Positions 42,625 to 52,249 of a stretch of 64,000 nucleotides of DNA are shown here, piece after piece. Each line of letters opens with the position of its first letter. Position 1 is the first letter of the stretch. Origin of the DNA: an uncultured Sutterella sp. (GTDB lineage Bacteria; Pseudomonadota; Gammaproteobacteria; Burkholderiales; Burkholderiaceae_F); the NCBI GenBank assembly GCA_905206365.1, contig CAJLHF010000002.1:69861-133860 (forward strand), read 5' to 3'. The notes below the pieces were generated by a model that worked only from the letters and a program-made list of their open reading frames with translations, was not told the origin of the DNA and ran no database searches. The position numbers and the translations under genes are program-made.

Positions 42625-45102
42625 TCAGGGAAGATCCGATCCCGGCGTGGTTCCCGGGTGAACGCGTCCGAGAAACCGCGTGAAGTTCTTGATCGGGCGG
42701 GCAGTGCGCATCGAGTAGGTTTGCATGTTCGAGAGGACGTTTTTCACGTAGTCGCGCGTTTCGTAAAAGGGGATCGTCTCGATGAAGACCGCCGCTTCCA
42801 TGGGCTCGCGCAACGTGCGGCGCCACACGCGGGCGCGGGCGGGTCCCGCGTTGTAGGCGGCGGTGGCGAGCACGTAACTCGAGTCGAACTCGGCGTGCAG
42901 CATGCGCAAATAGGCGCTCCCGAGAACGAGATTCATCTCGAGTTCCGTGAGGTTGCCCTGATCGTAATGCGTGATGCCGAGCTTGCGGGCGATCCACTGC
43001 GCCGTGAGCGGCATCACCTGCATAAGGCCGCGCGCACCGACCGAAGAACTGACACTCGGGATGAAGCGCGATTCCTGACGGATGAGTCCGTAGACCCAGG
43101 CCGCAGGAATTTGTTGCGCCTCGGAAACGCGCTCGATGAGGAGAGCGTGCGGCATCGGGTAGCGCTGTTCGATCGAGACAACCTCTTTGCCCGAGCGTTC
43201 GCTCGTATTGATCATGCGGTGGATGAGCAGTTTGCTCTTGGCATATTCAGCGAGCGCGACGTAGTCGGCGCCCTTCAAGTCCCGCATGACCCAATTCCAC
43301 TCGCGGTGGCCCTCCCGGTAGAGGTCGAGCCGATAGAAGGTGCGAGCGCGCAGGAGTCCCGTTTCGTTTTCCCAGCGGTTCGGATCGGCAAGCACAACGC
43401 CTGGTTTCGCCGTGTCGAATGCATAGGGTTTGCCAAGCGCATCGCAGGCGAGTTTGCCGTAAAAACTGATGTTTCCATCGATGCGCTCGAAAAGTTGCCG
43501 TGCTTGTGTTTCCTGGCCGCGGGCCCGCAACGCTCGGGCTCGCCAGTAGGTCCAGACATCTTCGTCCTGCATGCTTTTGGGCATGCGCTCGATCAGGCGA
43601 GCGAGCGAAAACCAGTTGCCCGCACGAAGCGCGGCTCGGGCGTTCCAGCCGAGGATGGAACGGTAGTTAACGACGAGGAGGGGGCGTTGTGCGAGCGAGG
43701 TCCCCGCTTTGGCGTACCAGTCGACTGCTTCGGGGTTGAGAGAGGTCGTACCCTGGTAGCCGATGACGGACCAGAGCAACGAGCGCCAGAAGGCGCCGAG
43801 TCGTCGTTCGACGGAGGTCGCACATTGCGCTGCCAAAGCGGGTTGCGCCCTCGCAAGGCGTAGCGTTGCAAAAACGCCGAGTCGGGCGGGGAGTCGTTCG
43901 AGCTCGTTCGCGTGGCGGTTGTACCAGGCGACGGGCTGATCGAGGATCGCGGAAAGCGTGTCGATCGGCGCGGGTAGTTCGGGGCGCGGTACGTAACTCA
44001 AAACGCGTTTGACCTCGTCCCATTCGCCCTTTTGCAAAAGGAGCACGACGCGGTCCCAGGCCCAGGAGCGGTCCCGGCGAACGATCAGGTCACCGAGCGT
44101 CTGATTGGCGGCACGCGTGGCTTGACCGTCCCGATAAAGCGCCTTGGCGTTCTGGAGCGCCTGCCGGTCGGCAGGCGTTTCGAGCAGGCGGTAGTAGGCC
44201 CGCCAGGCGGCGATGTCCGGATCGTCCCTGTTCCAGACCAGTCGATCAAAGATATTCTCAAAGAGCGTGCGGTTGATGCGCGACCCCGAGAGGCGCAGAT
44301 AGTCGGCGGCAGCGCGTTCGCCTACGTACTCGCCTTGGTGGCGCTCGATGAAATCCTGAAAGCGCAGGTTGGGCGTCGCGGCATCGGGTGCGGTCTTGAG
44401 TTCGAGTTCGATCGTCCAGAGTTCGAGGTAGCTTTCGAGCGGGTGACCGACGAGGAGATCGGCGTTTTCGTGCAGGGCTGCGAGATCCCCCGTTTGAAAG
44501 GCGGCGCGGGCGGCCATGAAGATGCCGTCGGCCGGTTCGGGGGGCGTCGCAAAGAGGGCGACCTCCAGGGGGTCGACGGGGGGCGGCTCGTTGATGAGTT
44601 CCGCGGTCACGCGGCCAGCGGCTTCCGCCGCCTGGCCTGCTACGGCACCGGAAGTTTCCGTTTCGGCCGGGCGCCTCGTGTGCGCGAAGGCTTCATCAAC
44701 CGCGTTGATCACGTCTTTGGGATCGACCTGTGCGGCGGATTCCAGCAGAATGACTTCGTCCTCGGTATCGACCGATTGCAGACTCTGAAGACGTTCGGGC
44801 ATCGGAACGGCAATGAGGCCGTGGGGGGGCGGGTCGTTCGGCTCCTTCGTCTCAGGGGCGGCGGCCGTCGGTTCGGAGTCGGAAGCTGTACCAGAAACGG
44901 CTTCGGCCGCATCCGGCGACGGTGCAGTCGAGGTCGTTGCATCGGTTTTTTCGGGGGTGGCATCGGTCGACGCAACGCCGACGAGCGTCCTCAATTCCAC
45001 CCATCCTTCGGGCGTTGCCGCGCCGACCGTGCCGGTCGTCGAGCAAAGCCCGGCGATAAGCAAAAGTCGGGTCAGCCGACTCGGGAGGGGAGTGTGGTGC
45101 AT
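42625..45102 (-). CDS. slt: Soluble lytic murein transglycosylase (Slt70-like, long form)
   Basis: Periplasmic peptidoglycan transglycosylase, 825 aa from ATG 45102. The signal peptide is within residues 1-28 (LLLIAGLCSTTGTVGAA). Residues about 40-200 are a Thr/Pro/Glu/Ala-rich low-complexity region not found in E. coli Slt70 (645 aa). A long helical superhelix follows. The catalytic domain has the Glu (about 678) in YGLIRQESRF, then GARGLMQVMPLTAQWIA and ATAAYNAGPARARVW. It starts 44 bases after its position opposite the divergent 5-formyl-THF cyclo-ligase and ends 44 bases before cca. Confidence 0.92.
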   Translation of the reverse strand: MHHTPLPSRLTRLLLIAGLCSTTGTVGAATPEGWVELRTLVGVASTDATPEKTDATTSTAPSPDAAEAVSGTASDSEPTAAAPETKEPNDPPPHGLIAVPMPERLQSLQSVDTEDEVILLESAAQVDPKDVINAVDEAFAHTRRPAETETSGAVAGQAAEAAGRVTAELINEPPPVDPLEVALFATPPEPADGIFMAARAAFQTGDLAALHENADLLVGHPLESYLELWTIELELKTAPDAATPNLRFQDFIERHQGEYVGERAAADYLRLSGSRINRTLFENIFDRLVWNRDDPDIAAWRAYYRLLETPADRQALQNAKALYRDGQATRAANQTLGDLIVRRDRSWAWDRVVLLLQKGEWDEVKRVLSYVPRPELPAPIDTLSAILDQPVAWYNRHANELERLPARLGVFATLRLARAQPALAAQCATSVERRLGAFWRSLLWSVIGYQGTTSLNPEAVDWYAKAGTSLAQRPLLVVNYRSILGWNARAALRAGNWFSLARLIERMPKSMQDEDVWTYWRARALRARGQETQARQLFERIDGNISFYGKLACDALGKPYAFDTAKPGVVLADPNRWENETGLLRARTFYRLDLYREGHREWNWVMRDLKGADYVALAEYAKSKLLIHRMINTSERSGKEVVSIEQRYPMPHALLIERVSEAQQIPAAWVYGLIRQESRFIPSVSSSVGARGLMQVMPLTAQWIARKLGITHYDQGNLTELEMNLVLGSAYLRMLHAEFDSSYVLATAAYNAGPARARVWRRTLREPMEAAVFIETIPFYETRDYVKNVLSNMQTYSMRTARPIKNFTRFLGRVHPGTTPGSDLP

Positions 45103-45167
45103 GTCGTAAAGACGCCGTGCCGTGGGACAATCGAGGAAGGTAGCAACAACTATAACGGAGCCTTGCC

Positions 45168-45824
45168 GTGGACGAGCGGACAATCGTAACGAAAAAAGAC
45201 GTGCGAACACGAATGTTGCAAGAGCGTTCCCGACTCGCGCGGGACCCCGATCTTCAAGCGGCTTTCCGGGCGGCGCTCGACGGGTGCTCGGCCAGATTGC
45301 CATACGGCGTGTGCGTCGGGGGCTACGTGCCCTTTCGTGGGGAGCCCGACATTTCGGAGAGCCTGTGCGCTCGGGATCATTCCGTGATCCTCGCGCTACC
45401 GTACGCCCTTGCCGACGGTCGAATGGTCTATCTGCGACGCGGAAAGGGGAAGCTTGAAAAGGATGCGCTCGGTATACCTGCGCCAATGTTTGAGGGCGGA
45501 ACCGAAGTCGTCCCTGACGTGCTTTTCGTACCGTGCGTTGCATATTCGACGCTCGGTCACCGATTGGGGTACGGAAAGGGGTGCTTTGATCGGTACCTGG
45601 CCGCGTGCGACCCGCGCCCCGTGGCAATCGGTGTTGCCTATTCGGCTCTCGTTGCTGAAGCATCGCTATTCGAAGCGCACGACGAGCGTCTCGACGCGCT
45701 TTTGACCGAGAAGGGCCTGCTCGACGTTTCCGGGCGGTTTGCAAAGCTTTGTACCCCGAAGGGCGAAAAAAAGCCGCGGCGAGGTCGCCGCGGCTCAGAA
45801 AGGCGGAGAGAGCGCTTCTTTTGA
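45168..45824 (+). CDS. ygfA: 5-formyltetrahydrofolate cyclo-ligase
   Basis: ATP-dependent conversion of 5-formyl-THF to 5,10-methenyl-THF; 218 aa from GTG 45168, with GGAG eight bases upstream. Motifs are KKDVRTRMLQER at the N-terminus, VGGYVPFRGEPDI, DVLFVPCVAYSTLGHRLGYG and GYGKGCFDRYLA, the phosphate-binding signature. The last about 20 residues (KKPRRGRRGSERRRERFF) are strongly basic because the frame runs through the terminator hairpin of the convergent ahcY gene. Confidence 0.92.
   Translation: MDERTIVTKKDVRTRMLQERSRLARDPDLQAAFRAALDGCSARLPYGVCVGGYVPFRGEPDISESLCARDHSVILALPYALADGRMVYLRRGKGKLEKDALGIPAPMFEGGTEVVPDVLFVPCVAYSTLGHRLGYGKGCFDRYLAACDPRPVAIGVAYSALVAEASLFEAHDERLDALLTEKGLLDVSGRFAKLCTPKGEKKPRRGRRGSERRRERFF
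45764..45797 (-). terminator. Terminator of ahcY, inside the end of the cyclo-ligase gene
   Basis: AGCCGCGGC pairs with GCCGCGGCT around GAGGTC. On the minus strand it is followed by T7, so it is a strong ahcY terminator. It lies within the coding sequence of the plus-strand gene. Confidence 0.88.
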
Positions 45825-45874
45825 TGCGCTTTCCCTCGGAGAGTGCGTCCTCCGACGGGGGAGGACGTTCCGGA

Positions 45875-47275
<1,401 letters not shown>

Positions 47276-47289
47276 CGCGCTCTCCAAAC

Positions 47290-47380
47290 AAAAAACGTTA
47301 AGCGCCGTTACTGTCGAACCCGACCGTCCGAGCCTGGCGAAATCTTGTGCTTTCGTCGCAGCGCTTCTCGAGGCGGCGGG
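47290..47380 (-). promoter_or_regulatory. SAH (S-adenosylhomocysteine) riboswitch
   Basis: On the ahcY strand the leader holds the conserved elements in order: CTCGAGAAGCGCTGCGACG, then GCCAGGCTCGGA, then AACGGCGCTTAACG. AAGCGCTG pairs with the late GGCGCTT and the GAGCC-type strand forms the pseudoknot, as in the published SAH element found upstream of ahcY in Proteobacteria. It would switch ahcY on when SAH accumulates. It ends about 20 bases before the ATG. Confidence 0.88.
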
Positions 47381-47388
47381 AATACGAA

Positions 47389-47437
47389 GCGGACGCCGAT
47401 CGGTAAATCGACGTCCGCCGGAAAGGCCGTCATTATA
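47389..47437 (-). promoter_or_regulatory. ahcY promoter -10 box and leader hairpin
   Basis: TATAAT lies at 47432-47437 on the ahcY strand, directly after the trpS stop; no good -35 is seen. Between it and the riboswitch, 47389-47418 forms a 12-bp stem (GCGGACGTCGAT / ATCGGCGTCCGC, one G-T pair) with a six-base loop. This hairpin is not part of the known SAH fold. Confidence 0.55.
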
Positions 47438-47461
47438 GCGGTCCAAATCCTTGATTTTCCG

Positions 47462-48760
47462 TTATTCCTCCGTACGCAGGGTCGCAAGCGCCGCCGCCAC
47501 TTCGTCGGCGCTCACGCCCTCAAGAAGGTGAATCGGTGCGTCGGCAGCAAGCTCGGCCTCGCGCTTGATGCGACCGACCCACGCGCCCGCGTCGCGTCCC
47601 GAAGCGAAGGCGTCCGACACGAAGAGGTCGCGCCCGTTCATCGAGAGCTTGAAGTAGAAGTTGCCGTCTTTTTCACGGTACTGCTTGAAGAGCACCTTGG
47701 CGGTCTTCGCGCTCTTTACTTCGGCGGCGGGTGCGTCGGCCTGCGTGAAGCTCTTGAGTCCCACGGCTCGCATGAGTTCGGCGAGGAACGGCGTGGCGAT
47801 CGCGCGGGCCTTGCGGGCGCCTTCCTGAAGAATCTTTTCGATTTCTTCGGGGCGGGACATAAGCTCTTCGTAGCGGGCGCGCATGGGGCCGATTTCGGCG
47901 TCGATCTTGTCGGCCAGGCGCTTCTTGGCTTCGCCCCAACCGAGACCCGCACGCAGTTCGGCGCGGAACGCGTCGGATTCTTCCTTCGTCGCGAAAGCGT
48001 CGTAAATCACCGTGAGCGAGGTGCTGTCGGGGTCCTTGGGTTCTCCGGGCAGACGGCTGTCCGTCACGATGCGGGAGATCGCTTCGTCGAGCGCTTTGCG
48101 GCCGCCTTCGAAGAGCGGAATCACGTTGTTGTAGGACTTGCTCATCTTGCGCCCGTCAAGCCCCGGAAGGACTTCGATCTGCGAGCCGCCCGTGGCCTGA
48201 GGCATCGAGAAGAAGGGCTTTTCGGGGGCGGCGTAGAGGAAGTTGAATCGGGTGGCAACGTCGCGCGCCATTTCCAAATGTTGGAGCTGATCGTGTCCGA
48301 CGGGAACTTCGTCGGCGTTGAACATGAGAATGTCGGCCGCCATCAGAATGGGGTAGCAGAAGAGCCCCATCGAGACGTCCGCATCGGGATCTCGCCCCGC
48401 GGCCACCGCCTGATCGACGGCCGCCTTGTAGGCGTGCGCACGATTCATCTGCCCCTTGCCGGTTGAGCAGGTGAGCAGCCAGTTGAGCGTGGGAATTTCC
48501 GGAATGTCGCTCTGGCGGTAGAAGACAACGCGCTCGGGATCGAGCCCGGCGGCCAGCCACGTGGCGGCAATCTGCAGACGACTGCGTGCGATGCGGGCCG
48601 GATCCTGGCACTTGATGAGCGCGTGGAGGTCGGCCATGAAGAAGAAGCTCTCCGTGTCGGGGTTGCGGCTGTCCCGGATGGCCGGACGAATGGCGCCGAC
48701 GTAGTTGCCGATGTGAAGAGTGCCGGTCGTATTGATGCCGGTGAGAACGCGCTTTTTCAT
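47462..48760 (-). CDS. trpS: Tryptophan-tRNA ligase (long form)
   Basis: Charges tRNA-Trp; 432 aa compared with 334 in E. coli. Class I motifs are GTLHIGNYVGAI (HIGH) and GRKMSKSYNN (KMSKS). The catalytic region has NADEVPVGHDQLQHLEM. The extra about 95 C-terminal residues (from KSAKTAKVLFKQYREKDGNF) form an extension also seen in Burkholderia TrpS. It begins 186 bases after the metK stop. Confidence 0.96.
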   Translation of the reverse strand: MKKRVLTGINTTGTLHIGNYVGAIRPAIRDSRNPDTESFFFMADLHALIKCQDPARIARSRLQIAATWLAAGLDPERVVFYRQSDIPEIPTLNWLLTCSTGKGQMNRAHAYKAAVDQAVAAGRDPDADVSMGLFCYPILMAADILMFNADEVPVGHDQLQHLEMARDVATRFNFLYAAPEKPFFSMPQATGGSQIEVLPGLDGRKMSKSYNNVIPLFEGGRKALDEAISRIVTDSRLPGEPKDPDSTSLTVIYDAFATKEESDAFRAELRAGLGWGEAKKRLADKIDAEIGPMRARYEELMSRPEEIEKILQEGARKARAIATPFLAELMRAVGLKSFTQADAPAAEVKSAKTAKVLFKQYREKDGNFYFKLSMNGRDLFVSDAFASGRDAGAWVGRIKREAELAADAPIHLLEGVSADEVAAALATLRTEE

Positions 48761-48881
48761 GTGAAACCTATCTTGGTGGGGCCGAAGGGCCGCGTGTCGT
48801 TCGGACGTGAGACTGAAATGATATACCCCGAGCTCTCTTCGGTCGGAACGGGAGTCTGGGGTCTCACGGAACGCGAATGTG

Positions 48882-48918
48882 AAAAAGGCCGCGCCTCAAC
48901 GTTGGTCGAGGGCGGCCC
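48882..48918 (-). terminator. Terminator of metK
   Basis: On the minus strand GGCCGCCCTC pairs imperfectly with GAGGCGCGGCC and is followed by T5. It separates metK from trpS. Confidence 0.8.
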
Positions 48919-48946
48919 GATGGAATTATCGGTGCTTCAGGTCGGT

Positions 48947-50125
48947 TCAGAGACCGGCGGCGGCACGCAGAATTTCGGCCTTGTCGGTCTTTTCCCAGGT
49001 GAATTCGGGTTCTTCACGGCCAAAGTGACCGTAAGCAGCCGTCTTCGAGAAGATGGGACGACGCAGGTCGAGCATCTTGATGATGCCGCGCGGGCGAAGA
49101 TCGAAGTGGGCGCGAACGAGCTCGGCGATCCGGGCGTCGGGAATGACACCTGTGCCGTTCGTGAAGACGGTGACGTTCATCGGTTCGGCCACGCCGATGG
49201 CGTAGGCAACCTGAACCTGGCATTGACGGGCCAGACCCGCAGCCACGATGTTTTTGGCCACGTAGCGGCAGGCGTAGGCGGCGGAACGGTCGACCTTCGT
49301 CGCGTCCTTGCCGGAGAAGGCGCCGCCGCCGTGAGGGCAGTAGCCGCCGTACGTGTCGACGATGATCTTGCGACCCGTCAGACCGCAGTCGCCCTGGGGA
49401 CCGCCCACGACGAAGCGGCCGGTCGGGTTGATGAGGAAGCGCGTGCCTTCGAGCCATTCGGCGGGGATCACGGGCTTGATGATCTCTTCGACGATGCCTT
49501 CGATGAATTCGGGCTTCATGACCTTGCCGTCCGACATTTCGGGGGCGTGCTGCGAGGAGATGACGATCGTGTCGCAACCGACGGGACGGCCGTCGCGGTA
49601 GCGCAGCGTCACCTGGCTCTTGGCGTCGGGACGCAGATAGGAGAGCGTGCCGTTACGGCGCACGATGCTCTGGCGTTCCATGAGGCGGTGCGCGTAGTAG
49701 ATCGGCGCGGGCATGAGTGTCGGCGTTTCGTCGCAGGCGTAGCCGAACATGAGACCCTGGTCGCCGGCGCCGAGGTTGAGCTCGTCGTCCATGGCGTGGT
49801 CGACCCCCTGCGCGATGTCGTTCGACTGCTTGTCGTAGCCGACGAGTACGGAGCAACCCTTGTGGTCGATGCCGTATTCGGTATTGTCGTAACCGATGCG
49901 CTTCAGGACGTTGCGGGCGAGATCGATGTAGTCGACAACGGCGTTCGTAGTGATTTCACCGGCCATGACGACAAGGCCCGTTGTACAGAGGGTTTCTGCC
50001 GCAACGCGGCTCATAGGGTCCTGCGCGAGGCAGGCGTCAAGGACGGCGTCGGAGATCTGGTCGGCAACCTTGTCGGGATGCCCTTCGCTGACGGATTCGG
50101 AAGTGAAAAGATATTCGCTGGCCAT
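48947..50125 (-). CDS. metK: S-adenosylmethionine synthase
   Basis: Makes SAM from methionine and ATP; 392 aa. It has SVSEGHPDKVADQISDAVLD, GAGDQGLMFGYACDETP (MAT signature) and GGGAFSGKDATKVDRSAAYA (phosphate loop). The ribosome-binding site GGAGAGCG resembles that of ahcY. It diverges from the lpxL pair, as in other Burkholderiales. Confidence 0.97.
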   Translation of the reverse strand: MASEYLFTSESVSEGHPDKVADQISDAVLDACLAQDPMSRVAAETLCTTGLVVMAGEITTNAVVDYIDLARNVLKRIGYDNTEYGIDHKGCSVLVGYDKQSNDIAQGVDHAMDDELNLGAGDQGLMFGYACDETPTLMPAPIYYAHRLMERQSIVRRNGTLSYLRPDAKSQVTLRYRDGRPVGCDTIVISSQHAPEMSDGKVMKPEFIEGIVEEIIKPVIPAEWLEGTRFLINPTGRFVVGGPQGDCGLTGRKIIVDTYGGYCPHGGGAFSGKDATKVDRSAAYACRYVAKNIVAAGLARQCQVQVAYAIGVAEPMNVTVFTNGTGVIPDARIAELVRAHFDLRPRGIIKMLDLRRPIFSKTAAYGHFGREEPEFTWEKTDKAEILRAAAGL

Positions 50126-50467
50126 ATGCCACGCTCTCCAAGAAGGAAGTTATGGAAGGCAGCGCCTAACGCCATGGCAAACGGTCACGTGCGACAGACG
50201 CTTTAGCGGAATTTGTGTTCGCCCCGCAAGTTGTCTTGTTAACTCGGCGATTGACGGATATTACCGCTTCGCGCTTTGTCGTGCCACTCGGAAACGCACG
50301 GGATTTTGCACGGGGGGCGAACGGGCGGCTTCATCGTTGTGGTAAACCTATGTTCGTTCCGAGGGGCTGTCGCGTTGACGTCGACGTCCGACGCGGTTTT
50401 GCGTCCGAAGAACGCTGGGGTAAAATCATCCGTTTGAACCATTTCATCATCTCGAGAGGTTGGACGG
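50126..50467. other. Divergent intergenic region between metK and lpxL
   Basis: 342 bases without a supported gene. It holds the lpxL promoter on the right. On the metK strand, a TAATAT -10-like box lies near 50255-50260 without a good -35. I looked for SAM-riboswitch elements ahead of metK and recognised none. Confidence 0.5.
50399..50426 (+). promoter_or_regulatory. Candidate sigma70 promoter for lpxL
   Basis: TTGCGT at 50399-50404, a 16-base spacer and TAAAAT at 50421-50426 lie 41 bases before the ATG. Confidence 0.5.
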
Positions 50468-51337
50468 ATGCAGGTGCTCCTCAAGCTCGTCGCCCGCCTG
50501 CCGTTGCGTGTGTTGCAAACATTGGGGGCTGGCATCGGCGAACTTACCTTCTGGTGCTCGCCGGGGTATCGGAGGCGTACGCGCGAAAACCTCCGACGTG
50601 CCGGGTACGACGATCCGGCACTTTTTGCAAAGGTCGGACGGAATGCGGGTCGCCAGGCCATGGAAAGCCTCTGGGTTTGGTATCGGCCCGCGGCCGACGT
50701 TGTCAAGCGCGTTGAAGCAACCGAAGTGGCCGAAGCGCTTATCGCCCGTGCCATGCGGGGGGATCGCCCCGTTGTTTTCATGACGCCGCACGTCGGTTGC
50801 TTCGAGGTGCTTCCCGTCTGGCTCGCGCATCGGTTTTTTGCGGAAACGAAGCGCAACATCACGATTCTCTACCGGCCGCCGAAAAAAGAGGTGCTTCGCC
50901 GCATCGTCGGCGAGGCCCGACAGGCGCCTGGTATTGAGGCCGTGCCCACGAACCTTGCGGGCGTCAAGCGCGTCATCCGCAACCTGAGGCTCGGCCACAC
51001 GTTCGGTGCTCTGCCCGATCAGGTCCCGTCGCAGGGCGAAGGGGTGTGGGTCGACTTTTTCGGTCGATCCGCCTACACGATGACGCTGCCCGTCAAAGTG
51101 GCCCGACAGTTCGATGCCGTCCGCATTTTCGCCTGGGGCGTGCGCACAGGAGACGGCTGGCGTCTGGAGGCCGAGGAGTGGACCGAACCTCTGAGCGGAG
51201 ATCCCCGCGAGGACGCCCGTCTCATGAACCGTCGGATTGAGCAGATTATCCGGCGTCTTCCCGAGCAATACGCCTGGAGCTACAACCGCTACAAAGTGCC
51301 TCGCGGCGCTTTGCCGCCTCCGAGCGACGCGCAGTGA
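50468..51337 (+). CDS. Lipid A acyltransferase (LpxL/HtrB family), first copy
   Basis: Inner-membrane enzyme adding a secondary acyl chain to lipid A; 289 aa. An N-terminal hydrophobic segment anchors it. The catalytic HX4(D/E) motif is HVGCFE in VVFMTPHVGCFEVLPVW. Other family segments are YRRRTRENLRRAGY, ITILYRPPKKEVL, GALPDQVPSQGEGVWVDFFG and YAWSYNRYKVPRG. It is first in the run lpxL-lpxL-dapF. Acyl specificity cannot be read. Confidence 0.93.
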   Translation: MQVLLKLVARLPLRVLQTLGAGIGELTFWCSPGYRRRTRENLRRAGYDDPALFAKVGRNAGRQAMESLWVWYRPAADVVKRVEATEVAEALIARAMRGDRPVVFMTPHVGCFEVLPVWLAHRFFAETKRNITILYRPPKKEVLRRIVGEARQAPGIEAVPTNLAGVKRVIRNLRLGHTFGALPDQVPSQGEGVWVDFFGRSAYTMTLPVKVARQFDAVRIFAWGVRTGDGWRLEAEEWTEPLSGDPREDARLMNRRIEQIIRRLPEQYAWSYNRYKVPRGALPPPSDAQ

Positions 51338-51353
51338 CGCGCGAGGAATCACC

Positions 51354-52232
51354 ATGAACAATGCTTTCGCCCGTTTGTGGGTGGCGCTCATCCGCGCCAT
51401 GCACGGGCTTTCCATGAAGAATCGAACCCGCCTGGCGCGTTTGGCCGCCCGGATTCTTTGGTACGTCGTTCCCAAGCGCCGTCACGTGACGCTTACGAAT
51501 CTGCGGCTTTGCTTTCCGGAGCTGAGCGAAAAAGAACGCGTCGAACTTGCCGAACGCATTTACGTGCGCCTCGGTCGTGCGGCGATCGACCACGGCACGC
51601 TCTGGGTCGGGAGTCGTGAGGAAGTGCGGGAGTTCGTGAAATTCGAAGGACTCGAGCATTTGCTCGACGAGAAGAACCGTCCTGTCATCGTGGTCGCTCC
51701 GCACTTTGCGGGGCTCGACGCGGCGGGGATCGCGCTCAATACCTACGTGCGCGGCGTGTCGCTCTATCAGCCGCAGAGCAATCCCGTTTGGGACAAGGCC
51801 ATGCTTGAGGGGCGCAAGCGTTTTTCGGATCCCGTACTCGTTGCGAAGAGCAACTCGAGCGACCTGCGTCCCGTGCTTCGGGCGATGAAGGAGGGCCTTC
51901 CCTTCTATTACCTCCCCGACATGGATCACGGGCGCCGTAATTCAATTTTCGTTCCCTTTTTCGGGGTCGAAGCGGCGACGCTGCCGATGGTGTCCCGCTT
52001 GGCCCGTCTGACGCGCGCCAAGGTCCTCTGGTGTATCGCCACGATGACGGAGTCGGGTTACGCCGTGACGATTTCGCCGCCCCTTGAAAATTTCCCGACC
52101 GACGATCCTGAAGCGGACACGTTACGCATCAACCGCGAACTTGAGGCGTGGGTGCGAAAGCAGCCCGATCAGTACCTGTGGGTGCACCGCCGCTTCAAGA
52201 CACGCCCCGAGGGTGAGCCGTCGGTGTACTGA
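51354..52232 (+). CDS. Lipid A acyltransferase (LpxL/HtrB family), second copy
   Basis: Second acyltransferase of 292 aa from ATG 51354 after GAGGA. The catalytic motif here is HFAGLD (HX4D). Other segments are KRRHVTLTNLRLCFPELSEK, VSLYQPQSNPVWDKAML, PFYYLPDMDHGRRNSIFVPF and YLWVHRRFKTRPEG. It is diverged from the first copy, so the two probably add different chains. Gap to the first is 16 bases. Confidence 0.93.
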   Translation: MNNAFARLWVALIRAMHGLSMKNRTRLARLAARILWYVVPKRRHVTLTNLRLCFPELSEKERVELAERIYVRLGRAAIDHGTLWVGSREEVREFVKFEGLEHLLDEKNRPVIVVAPHFAGLDAAGIALNTYVRGVSLYQPQSNPVWDKAMLEGRKRFSDPVLVAKSNSSDLRPVLRAMKEGLPFYYLPDMDHGRRNSIFVPFFGVEAATLPMVSRLARLTRAKVLWCIATMTESGYAVTISPPLENFPTDDPEADTLRINRELEAWVRKQPDQYLWVHRRFKTRPEGEPSVY

Positions 52233-52249
52233 ACTTCGGAGGAACGCGC

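Noticed and set aside
42581..42997. N-terminal extension of cca upstream of ATG 42580
   Set aside because: It overlaps the 3' end of slt, is Arg-rich without homology, and MHVYLVGGCVRD is the normal beginning of the enzyme.
50126..50215. SAM riboswitch ahead of metK
   Set aside because: I looked for aptamer-like conserved blocks in the leader and saw none; only the ahcY leader has a recognisable element.
50255..50285. Sigma54-like TGGCAC element on the metK strand
   Set aside because: The -24 half fits, but the -12 GC is out by one base, so spacing is wrong for sigma54.
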